Shown here: in pieces, positions 50,840 through 56,876 of the stretch
Layout of the letters: each line of letters opens with the position of its first letter
Position numbering within the stretch: the first letter of the stretch is position 1
Source of the DNA: JACRAV01 sp964571235
Lineage (GTDB): Bacteria > Zixibacteria > MSB-5A5 > GN15 > FEB-12
DNA: 64,000 bases
Direction of reading: 5' to 3'
Assembly (NCBI GenBank): GCA_964571235.1
Contig: CAZNAI010000003.1
Span: forward strand, 124,001-188,000
The notes under the pieces: model-generated
The model's database searches: none
What the model was told of the DNA's origin: nothing
Seen by the model: only the letters and a program-made list of their open reading frames with translations
Translations under genes and position numbers: made by a program

Positions 50840-51268
50840 TTACGAAGTACGAATCTTCCCGGTGTCCTCAATATGCAGATCGATCGGGTCGAGGGCGTGC
50901 ATTACCCAATCGTTGGATTGTTCAAGCCAGTCGGGGGTTCGTGACGAGTCGAATATTCGGACAATTTCGGTTCCCCCAACCTCGAACGCCAGTTGAATCG
51001 CCCGCGCTTTTAATACGGGAGATTTTACAACAACCGCCAGCCGTTGCAAGCCGCTTTCTCTGGACCGATGAAAGAAATCGGCGAACATCGACATCTCGTT
51101 GCCGTGGGGGATAACCAATTCACGCATATCCAGAATCGACGACCGCGGGCCGTCGGTAACCAGCCATTGGCGATTTACTTGAGCTTCGTATTCGCGGATT
51201 TCTTCGGCGGTTATGGTTCCGCTGAGGGTAACATAGAAACCGTGCGGTTTTTTCTCGACCGTGATCAC
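50840..51268 (-). CDS. SpoIIAA/STAS-like domain protein
   Basis: This 142-residue protein has alternating strands and helices of the SpoIIAA-like (STAS/SEC14-related) fold: FYVTLSGTITAEEIREYE at the start, then SSILDMRELV and a C-terminal EIVRIFDSSRTPDWLEQ helix. No phosphorylatable Ser with a standard context is obvious. The function is unknown. It lies alone between two repeat-bearing gaps. Confidence 0.6.
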   Translation of the reverse strand: MITVEKKPHGFYVTLSGTITAEEIREYEAQVNRQWLVTDGPRSSILDMRELVIPHGNEMSMFADFFHRSRESGLQRLAVVVKSPVLKARAIQLAFEVGGTEIVRIFDSSRTPDWLEQSNDWVMHALDPIDLHIEDTGKIRTS

Positions 51269-51394
51269 AGGTGCCTTTCGAGGGGTTGAATTCCTACTAA
51301 TGAGATATTATCGGCAGAATGGTCTACTACTTGAGGGGGGTGTTCGTAGGGTGAAGAGATTAGAAAGTGTCACCCCGAACAAGGGACTATTCTT

Positions 51395-51421
51395 GTAGGT
51401 CGAAACCCCTGTGGTTTCGAC
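51395..51421 (+). repeat. REP next to the RAYT relic
   Basis: GTAG (51395-51398), arms GTCGAAACC and GGTTTCGAC. It is identical to the copy at 51508, followed by ATCTTC. Confidence 0.85.
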
Positions 51422-51425
51422 ATCT

Positions 51426-51476
51426 TCATTCACCGAATTCACCTTCGAGCAACGGTTGGGAGTCAACTAACCAGTT
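51426..51476 (-). pseudogene. Decayed 3' end of a second RAYT gene
   Basis: The last 16 codons read NWLVDSQPLLEGEFGE then TGA, against DWGVVSQPSFEGEFGE then TGA in the intact gene. Several differences are synonymous. The REP sits 4 nt beyond the stop in both copies. Confidence 0.65.
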
Positions 51477-51507
51477 CGTACTCTTCGTAGCTCCGCTTGT
51501 GGCTGTT

Positions 51508-51534
51508 GTAGGTCGAAACCCCTGTGGTTTCGAC
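51508..51534 (+). repeat. REP at the 3' end of the RAYT gene
   Basis: GTAG (51508-51511), arms GTCGAAACC and GGTTTCGAC, loop CCTGT. It begins 4 nt after the transposase stop codon. Confidence 0.88.
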
Positions 51535-51538
51535 ATCT

Positions 51539-52042
51539 TCATTCACCGAACTCACCTTCAAATGACGGTTGGGAAACGACCCCCCAATCAGGTTGATATA
51601 GCCCTTGCTTTGAAAACTCCCCAAGAGACGAATGAGGATACTCGTGAGGATTGTCAGTAACGCCATGTTTAACCGGATTGTAGTGAATGTAGTCCAAGTG
51701 GCTTTGGAAATCCCGTTCATCACGAATCAGGTGATCCCAGAACCGGTTTTGCCAAATGCGCCCGGATCGCAAGTCAAGGCGTCTCCGAAGAGACATAGAA
51801 AAAGAGAGCTTGAACCGACGCATCGCCAGCGACACGTCAGCATCTTGATAGTTTAATAGGAGATGTAAGTGATCGGGCAGGACAACCCAGGCGACAATGT
51901 TGAAGGCCGGTCGAACTAAAGTTGATCGTAGTGCCGGCAAGAGAAGGTCAATATGTTCGACCAGAAGCCGTTGGCGTTTGTGCGTGACATGAGTGAGAAA
52001 GACTGTTTGTCTATGTTCCCAGTGGCGGCGGATGTTAGTCAT
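51539..52042 (-). CDS. REP-associated tyrosine transposase (RAYT), IS200/IS605 Y1 family
   Basis: This 167-residue Y1 HUH transposase carries the HUH pair His58 and His60 in VVLPDHLHLLL and a catalytic Tyr118 in LDYIHYNPVKHG. The RAYT signature WQNRFWDHLIRDERDF lies between them. Unlike IS200 it is not bounded by insertion-sequence ends; REPs flank it instead (51508-51534 at the 3' end, 52062-52088 at the 5' end, in inverted orientation). In E. coli, TnpA-REP cuts single-stranded REPs next to a GTAG tetranucleotide, and every REP here has that GTAG. It probably moves the REPs found across this window. Confidence 0.92.
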   Translation of the reverse strand: MTNIRRHWEHRQTVFLTHVTHKRQRLLVEHIDLLLPALRSTLVRPAFNIVAWVVLPDHLHLLLNYQDADVSLAMRRFKLSFSMSLRRRLDLRSGRIWQNRFWDHLIRDERDFQSHLDYIHYNPVKHGVTDNPHEYPHSSLGEFSKQGLYQPDWGVVSQPSFEGEFGE

Positions 52043-52061
52043 AGCTCAAAGAAAACAAGAT

Positions 52062-52088
52062 GTCGAAACCGCAGGGGTTTCGACCTAC
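52062..52088 (-). repeat. REP upstream of the RAYT gene
   Basis: On the minus strand GTAG (52088-52085), arms GTCGAAACC and GGTTTCGAC, loop CCTGC. It also lies 5 bp after the stop of the membrane protein gene. Confidence 0.87.
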
Positions 52089-52093
52089 GAAGG

Positions 52094-52468
52094 CTATTTA
52101 ATCAGCCGTGCCACCAATAGAAGCAGTTCAACAGAGCCGATGAAGATCAGAAGTGCTTTCGCGCATAAGCCAAAGTCAAACGATCTCCAATATTTCGGAA
52201 TGTAAACATACGGGATGAACTTCCAGCCATATTGGTGGAACCCAGCCCAGATCTTAAAATGCAACATGCGCACCACGAGGAACAGCATCGTTACACCAAG
52301 TACTACTTCAAAAGCACGACTCTCGAAGATTCTCTGCGCCAGTGTTGGTAGGCCAAATATGGTCTGCCGGAAGGGAAGGTAGAAAAGGCAGAGCATCGCT
52401 ATGAACGCCCCATCGGATTTCCGATAGGCCGATTCGACAGCAGTGTCTGTCGCGTTAGCTTCCGCCAT
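52094..52468 (-). CDS. Small integral membrane protein, unknown
   Basis: This 124-residue protein has three or four hydrophobic helices (about 22-38, 50-68, 82-97, 104-122). I recognise no family. It follows punA by 5 bp on the same strand and is probably translated from that transcript. The stop lies 5 bp before a REP. Confidence 0.6.
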   Translation of the reverse strand: MAEANATDTAVESAYRKSDGAFIAMLCLFYLPFRQTIFGLPTLAQRIFESRAFEVVLGVTMLFLVVRMLHFKIWAGFHQYGWKFIPYVYIPKYWRSFDFGLCAKALLIFIGSVELLLLVARLIK

Positions 52469-52473
52469 CCCCC

Positions 52474-53304
52474 CTACATCCTCTCAACACACCCCGCGAT
52501 CAGTTCGCGCAGAACCGGTTCGGCCTTGGTCGCGGTGCCGATTACGTCCTGCAATGAGCAGGGGTGCATGTTATCCGCCAGACCCATATCGGTAATGATG
52601 CTGAATCCGAGTATGCGATTTTTCTGGTGATGCGCGGTCAGCACCTCCGGCACAGTCGACATCCCGACCGCGTCGGCCCCGAATCCCCGAAACATTCTAT
52701 ATTCTGCCGAGGTCTCAAGGCACGGTCCGGTCAAACCCAGATACACACCGGTCTGCATTGGAATTTTCAGATCGAGCGCCACTTGTTTGGCCATCGCCTG
52801 ATATTTGAAATCATACACTTCGTACATATCCGGGAAACGGTCCCCCCATTTTTCATCGTTAGGACCGATCAGTGGATTGCCGGGGAAGAAGTTGATATGG
52901 TCTTTGATCAGCATGATATCGCCAGCTTTGAAATTCGGGTTCATGCCGCCGGCGGCGTTGGAAACGATCAGCGTGTTGATGCCAAGTTTTTTCATCACGC
53001 GTACCGGAAACGCGATCTGTTGCATCGAGTACCCTTCGTAGTAGTGGAATCTTCCCTGCATACAGACCACCGGCTTGCCGCGCAGATTGCCAAAGAGCAG
53101 TCGCCCGGCGTGCGACTCGACAGTCGAAACGGGGAAATGCGGAATCTTGTCATAGTCGACCGTGCCGACCATCTGGATACCGTCGACCAGTGAACCAAGA
53201 CCGGTGCCTAAAATGATCCCGATTTTCGGCTCGAATTTGACTTTGGATTGGATGTGCGCAGTGGCTTCGTTGAGCATGGTATGAATTTCGGTCCAGTTTT
53301 TCAT
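52474..53304 (-). CDS. punA: Purine nucleoside phosphorylase, trimeric type
   Basis: This is a 276-residue enzyme that phosphorolyses inosine and guanosine to base and ribose-1-phosphate. PNP-I signatures are complete: IGIILGTGLGSLVDG (phosphate loop Ser), PVSTVESHAGRLLFG with GRFHYYEGYSMQQIAFPVRV, VSNAAGGMNPNFKAGD, and TGPCLETSAEYRMFRGFGADAVGMSTVPE with the Glu and Met of the base site. The SITDMGLADN segment near the end holds the Asn that recognises 6-oxopurines. Start ATG with AAGGAAAG upstream. Confidence 0.94.
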   Translation of the reverse strand: MKNWTEIHTMLNEATAHIQSKVKFEPKIGIILGTGLGSLVDGIQMVGTVDYDKIPHFPVSTVESHAGRLLFGNLRGKPVVCMQGRFHYYEGYSMQQIAFPVRVMKKLGINTLIVSNAAGGMNPNFKAGDIMLIKDHINFFPGNPLIGPNDEKWGDRFPDMYEVYDFKYQAMAKQVALDLKIPMQTGVYLGLTGPCLETSAEYRMFRGFGADAVGMSTVPEVLTAHHQKNRILGFSIITDMGLADNMHPCSLQDVIGTATKAEPVLRELIAGCVERM

Positions 53305-53329
53305 CGTTTGTCTTTCCTTCGATTGCGAT

Positions 53330-53384
53330 GTCGAAACCTCTCGCCTTCGGCAAGACCGCTGACGCGGCAGGGGTTTCGACCTAC
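53330..53384 (-). repeat. REP, GTAG type, upstream of punA
   Basis: On the minus strand GTAG (53384-53381), arms GTCGAAACC and GGTTTCGAC with a 33-base structured loop. The arms are identical to those flanking the RAYT gene. Confidence 0.75.
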
Positions 53385-53444
53385 ATGTTTATTTGTTTTG
53401 CGGGAATATAGGGAAGTGTTGCGAGGGAATCAATTGCGGTAGTT

Positions 53445-53534
53445 GTAGGGCGGAACCCGAGGCTTTGCGAAGTGGTTCCGCCATCTTAATCGTGTGTGGC
53501 AGAACCGCGTCGCTGTGCTCGGGTTCTGCCCTAC
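53445..53534. repeat. Inverted REP pair (BIME-like)
   Basis: Plus REP: GTAG (53445-53448), arms GGCGGAACC and GGTTCCGCC. Minus REP: GTAG (53534-53531), arms GGCAGAACC and GGTTCTGCC. The two stems differ at one position on both sides, a compensated change. Confidence 0.82.
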
Positions 53535-53548
53535 AAAGATAGTACCAC

Positions 53549-53587
53549 AAAAAATAAACCGGCGGGAGGGGGGACTCACCGCCGGTT
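53549..53587 (-). terminator. Rho-independent terminator of the divIVA gene
   Basis: On the minus strand an AACCGGCGG/CCGCCGGTT stem (53579-53587 and 53557-53565) is followed by a T-rich run (53554-53549). It lies 31 bp beyond the stop. Confidence 0.8.
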
Positions 53588-53617
53588 CTGTTAACGATCC
53601 AGTATGACTAGGATCAT

Positions 53618-54604
53618 TTAGCTTTTTGAGGCTTTGTCCATCTCCTCGGCAAACTTCGCGACAACCTCGTCCAGTTCTTTGGCCAGAATCTCAGTCGAGA
53701 CCGCCCCGCCTGTCGGAGCTGGCACAGTCGGCTGTTTGGCTGAGGCGTGATCTTCGGCGTTGTTGCCGACTAAGCCAAGCGGATTATCCTGTTCGGCATG
53801 CTGATACTTTTCAAGGGCGCTGGCCAGTTCGGGGTCTACCGACGGCGACGGGGAGTCTTCGTCGCGGAATGTCTTTTTCAGCGCGGCGGCGAGTTCATCG
53901 GTCGGTTCAGACTGACGCTGAGTCGGCGCGGGCTTGGGTGTGTCGACTGAAATAATATGGCTCGGCGCGTTGGCCTCTTCGGTGACACCATGTTCTGGTT
54001 TGGACGGAACTGTCGCAACTGTTTCGCGGTGGGCTCTTTTTATTTCGCTTGAATCAGTAATTTCGATCGCATCCTGAATCTGTACCGGCTTGACCGGGTG
54101 CGGGGCCGGGTAGTGCGGTGTTTCTTTGGGGGGCTGTTGATGACGCGGAGTCGGTTCACCCTGAGTTGACGGCTCCAGCAGTTCCAGATGCGAGGTGATT
54201 GTCGCACGGACTTTCTGCAGGAAAGCGTCGCGGATCAGCTCGATTTTTTCCATCTCCGCCTGTGCTTCAGCGATTCTCTGCTTGCGTGTGGCGATCACCG
54301 TTTCAACTTCGCTCTTGGTCTTCTGCAAAATCATCTCCGCCTCTTTGCGGGCGGTGGCGACAGTCGCGTCGGCGTTCCGACGGGCGTCGATAGCGGCGCC
54401 TTTGATCGTCTCTTCGAACTGCTTGATTGTGTTGAGCTGAAGTTTGACCGCTTCAAGTTCCATAGTGGAGCGGATCAATTCCTGCTTGAGATGTTCGATC
54501 GCCTGGGCGGTCTGTTCCTTGAAGGTGTCGACTTCGGTTTTGTCGTACCCGCGCATTTGAGTCGCGAACTGATGATTTCGGATATCGGTCGCAGTGAGTT
54601 CCAT
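53618..54604 (-). CDS. DivIVA-domain protein
   Basis: This 328-residue protein has the DivIVA N-terminal lipid-binding motif in MELTATDIRNHQFATQMRGYDKTEVDTF (first 28 residues; key residues are the hydrophobic pair before RGYD). A coiled coil follows (about 28-150), then a Pro- and Thr-rich low-complexity linker and an acidic C-terminal helix. DivIVA proteins bind curved membrane and recruit partners for division or polar growth; a role in this phylum is unproven. The long unstructured C-terminal half is unusual for the Gram-positive proteins. It is monocistronic with its own terminator. Confidence 0.85.
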   Translation of the reverse strand: MELTATDIRNHQFATQMRGYDKTEVDTFKEQTAQAIEHLKQELIRSTMELEAVKLQLNTIKQFEETIKGAAIDARRNADATVATARKEAEMILQKTKSEVETVIATRKQRIAEAQAEMEKIELIRDAFLQKVRATITSHLELLEPSTQGEPTPRHQQPPKETPHYPAPHPVKPVQIQDAIEITDSSEIKRAHRETVATVPSKPEHGVTEEANAPSHIISVDTPKPAPTQRQSEPTDELAAALKKTFRDEDSPSPSVDPELASALEKYQHAEQDNPLGLVGNNAEDHASAKQPTVPAPTGGAVSTEILAKELDEVVAKFAEEMDKASKS

Positions 54605-54834
54605 GGCGATCTTCCGTCGGTTGGCCTTCTGGCGCTCGGTTTACAGGTTGTTGACCAAAAGAGGTTTACACCTCTCGGCCGCTATGATTGGTTTATCGGC
54701 AGGCAGGGGGAAAGTCTTGACCTATCGCTCTAGGTCGCGCCGCCATTTCCCCTACTATTATAGAGCGATCTCGTACGGCCCAATTGCGTTATATGGGGAA
54801 TCGCCTATACTTGAAACAGTCCAAGGAGAAACAG

Positions 54835-55359
54835 ATGAAATTCGATCTGGAAAAATCTATCGAACTGCTCGAGCGAACCCCGTTTGTACTTGAGTCGCTA
54901 TTGAATGGTCTATCCGATGACTGGACTGCTAACAACGAAGGACCGGAGACCTGGTCGCCCTACGACGTTATAGGACATCTCATCCACGGCGAAAAGACCG
55001 ATTGGATTGCGCGACTGGAGATCTGTTTGTCAAGCGGCCCCAACAAAACATTCGCCAAGTTCAACCGGTTTGCGCAGTTTGACGAAAGCAAAGGAAAAAC
55101 GCTCGACGATCTGTTAACTGAATTCAAAGTAGTTCGCGCACACAACCTGGCGCTCTTGAGATCGATGGGGCTGACGCAAGCAGATTACAACAAGACCGCG
55201 ATTCACCCGACTTTCGGCGAGGTCAAGCTTTCGCAATTACTGTCCACCTGGGTTGCGCATGATATGGATCACATTTTTCAGATTGCGCGGGTGATGGCCA
55301 AACAGTACAAAGACGAGGTCGGCCCGTGGGTGGAGTATTTGAAGATATTGAGAGTGTAA
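54835..55359 (+). CDS. DinB-family metal-binding protein
   Basis: This protein is 174 residues from the ATG at 54835 (AAGGAGAAACAG just upstream). It is the four-helix DinB fold. The metal-ligand histidines are in VIGHLIHGEKTDW (about residue 48) and the C-terminal WVAHDMDHIFQIAR (two His four apart). Members include thiol-dependent enzymes such as maleylpyruvate isomerases and mycothiol or bacillithiol transferases. With bshB1 in the same window, a bacillithiol-linked role is possible but unproven. A REP pair follows the stop by 20 bp. Confidence 0.82.
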   Translation: MKFDLEKSIELLERTPFVLESLLNGLSDDWTANNEGPETWSPYDVIGHLIHGEKTDWIARLEICLSSGPNKTFAKFNRFAQFDESKGKTLDDLLTEFKVVRAHNLALLRSMGLTQADYNKTAIHPTFGEVKLSQLLSTWVAHDMDHIFQIARVMAKQYKDEVGPWVEYLKILRV

Positions 55360-55378
55360 GAGTTGATCTGATTTCTTC

Positions 55379-55455
55379 GTAGGTCAGCCTCATTGCGAGG
55401 CTGACGGAATGTATGTAAATCGAAAGATGTCAGGGTCACAAGGACCCTGACCTAC
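55379..55455. repeat. Inverted REP pair between dinB-type and yggS-type genes
   Basis: Plus REP: GTAG (55379-55382), arms GTCAGCCTC and GAGGCTGAC. Minus REP: GTAG (55455-55452), arms GTCAGGGTC and GACCCTGAC, 12 bp beyond the convergent yggS stop. Confidence 0.83.
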
Positions 55456-55467
55456 AAAGACCTCACT

Positions 55468-56154
55468 CTATTGTCTCCGCCCAAACAACAAACTCCCAAT
55501 CCGTATCATCGTCGAGCCCTCGGCAATAGCCAATTCGAAATCGTCCGACATCCCCATCGACAGATTACAAAATTGCTCGCCGACAGTTGCACGCCCTTCA
55601 TCAAATAAATTGCGACACAAAATAAATGCACGCCGGATTTCAGATTGATCGTCAGTGAGCGGACCAACTGTCATCAGGCCGGACAGTTTGATATTTGGTA
55701 GCGCATGTACTTGTCGAATCAAATTGATCGCCTCGTCTGGTGCGACACCCGATTTGGCGGATTCTTCCGATGAATTGACTTCGATAAGACATTCAATCCG
55801 CTTTCCTATTTCTCTGGCGCGTCTATTTATCTCTTCAGCCAAGCGAATTGAGTCCACCGATTGGATTACGTCGAACAACTCCACCGCTTTTTTCACTTTG
55901 TTGGTCTGCAGATGCCCGATCATATGCCAGCGGGCGATACTGCCAAGTTCGCGGATTTTCGGCTCGGCTTCCTGAATCCGATTTTCGCCGATCTCGGTGA
56001 TCCCCGCTGATACCGCCTCACGCACAAGCCCGGCCGGGTGGGTCTTAGTCACTCCTATGATGGTAACCTCACCGGCCGACCTGCCTGATTTCTGGCAAGC
56101 CGAGGCAACCCCTGCACGGAGTTCGGTTAAATTGTCTGCGATTCCACTTGGCAT
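55468..56154 (-). CDS. PLP homeostasis protein (YggS/PLPBP family)
   Basis: This 228-residue protein has an alanine-racemase-like TIM barrel without the second domain. PLP-binding lysine is in IIGVTKTHPA (about residue 37). ITEIGENRIQEAEPKI, WHMIGHLQTNK and the phosphate-binding SMGMSDDFELAIAEGSTMIRIG are hallmark segments. It keeps free PLP low and affects amino-acid pools. A TATTAT hexamer ending 9 nt before the ATG suggests a leaderless transcript. Confidence 0.95.
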   Translation of the reverse strand: MPSGIADNLTELRAGVASACQKSGRSAGEVTIIGVTKTHPAGLVREAVSAGITEIGENRIQEAEPKIRELGSIARWHMIGHLQTNKVKKAVELFDVIQSVDSIRLAEEINRRAREIGKRIECLIEVNSSEESAKSGVAPDEAINLIRQVHALPNIKLSGLMTVGPLTDDQSEIRRAFILCRNLFDEGRATVGEQFCNLSMGMSDDFELAIAEGSTMIRIGSLLFGRRQ

Positions 56155-56163
56155 ACTAATACT

Positions 56164-56169
56164 ATAATA
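56164..56169 (-). promoter_or_regulatory. -10 box of the yggS-type gene
   Basis: On the minus strand TATTAT ends 9 nt before the ATG at 56154. A TTGATT 19 bp further upstream could be the -35. No Shine-Dalgarno is present. Confidence 0.4.
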
Positions 56170-56237
56170 TTCAATGAGTTGGGCGGAAAATCAAGCTCCA
56201 TATTCCGTTCCCAAAGCGGCCCTTCCAATCTCCTAAC

Positions 56238-56265
56238 TTGACAGCGCTTGTGAAATTTGTAACTT
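56238..56265 (+). promoter_or_regulatory. Promoter of the ferritin-like gene
   Basis: TTGACA (56238-56243), a 16-bp spacer and TAACTT (56260-56265). A leader of about 30 nt with AAAGG follows. Confidence 0.55.
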
Positions 56266-56301
56266 AGTCGAAAACGGTCTTCTTTTCAACGAAAGGCAAC
56301 C

Positions 56302-56787
56302 ATGTCTCCGGCAAGTCGACAGACCTTAGAGGCGCTCACTGCGGGTATCAAATCCGAAGTGGCGGCGTATGTATTCTATATTGAGGCGGCCAAAAAGCAG
56401 GCCTCGGCGCAAATCAAAGATGTTCTGCACAAGTTGGCGCTTGAGGAAAAAGACCACTTCCACGTTTTAGAGCGCCAGTACGATTCGCTCGTTCGTTCCG
56501 AGCGCTGGATTTCTACTGCCGATATTTTGAAGCAACCGGGCCTGCCCGAAATCACCGAAGATATGACCGCACAGCATCACGGTCTCATCGACGAAGTCCG
56601 CGGCACGACCAATTTACAGCAGGTCTTGAAAATAGCGTATCGTCTTGAGGAAGAAGCGTACGAACTGTTCGCGGGCGAGGCCGCTCGGGCCGACGCTCCC
56701 GAAGCGAAAGCGATTTTCGAAAAGCTCTCGCGCTTTGAAGAAACGCACATGATTCTGATCGGCGACCTGATGAAGAAGATGTCGTAA
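56302..56787 (+). CDS. Ferritin-like / rubrerythrin-type diiron protein
   Basis: This 161-residue four-helix protein has the diiron ligand pattern of rubrerythrin-like proteins: Glu in IKSEVAAYVFYIEAAKK, EEKDHFHVLE, RLEEEAYELF and FEETHMILI. No C-terminal rubredoxin domain is present. It probably scavenges peroxide or stores iron. AAAGGCAACC precedes the ATG, and a strong bidirectional terminator follows. Confidence 0.85.
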   Translation: MSPASRQTLEALTAGIKSEVAAYVFYIEAAKKQASAQIKDVLHKLALEEKDHFHVLERQYDSLVRSERWISTADILKQPGLPEITEDMTAQHHGLIDEVRGTTNLQQVLKIAYRLEEEAYELFAGEAARADAPEAKAIFEKLSRFEETHMILIGDLMKKMS

Positions 56788-56830
56788 GACAGTCGGGCAG
56801 ACGAAGGCGTCTGCCGCGCACTAGTTAAAG

Positions 56831-56863
56831 AAAAACCCGCCGTGGTTAGCGGCGGGTTTTTTT
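56831..56863. terminator. Bidirectional terminator
   Basis: CCCGCCG (56836-56842) pairs with CGGCGGG (56850-56856). An A-run precedes and seven T follow (56857-56863), so it can end both the ferritin-like gene and the convergent lectin-repeat gene. Confidence 0.85.
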
Positions 56864-56876
56864 ACATTCTGTTTGA

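Larger units (their letters stand above)
51395..52088. mobile_element. RAYT/REP unit (REPtron-like)
   Basis: The RAYT gene plus its three flanking REPs and the relic of a second copy. The REP upstream of the gene is inverted relative to the two downstream, as in characterised RAYT loci. Confidence 0.8.

Noticed and set aside
51539..52042. Ordinary IS200/IS605 insertion sequence
   Set aside because: There are no IS ends, no tnpB and no left/right subterminal hairpins of the IS200 type; REPs with GTAG flank the gene instead.
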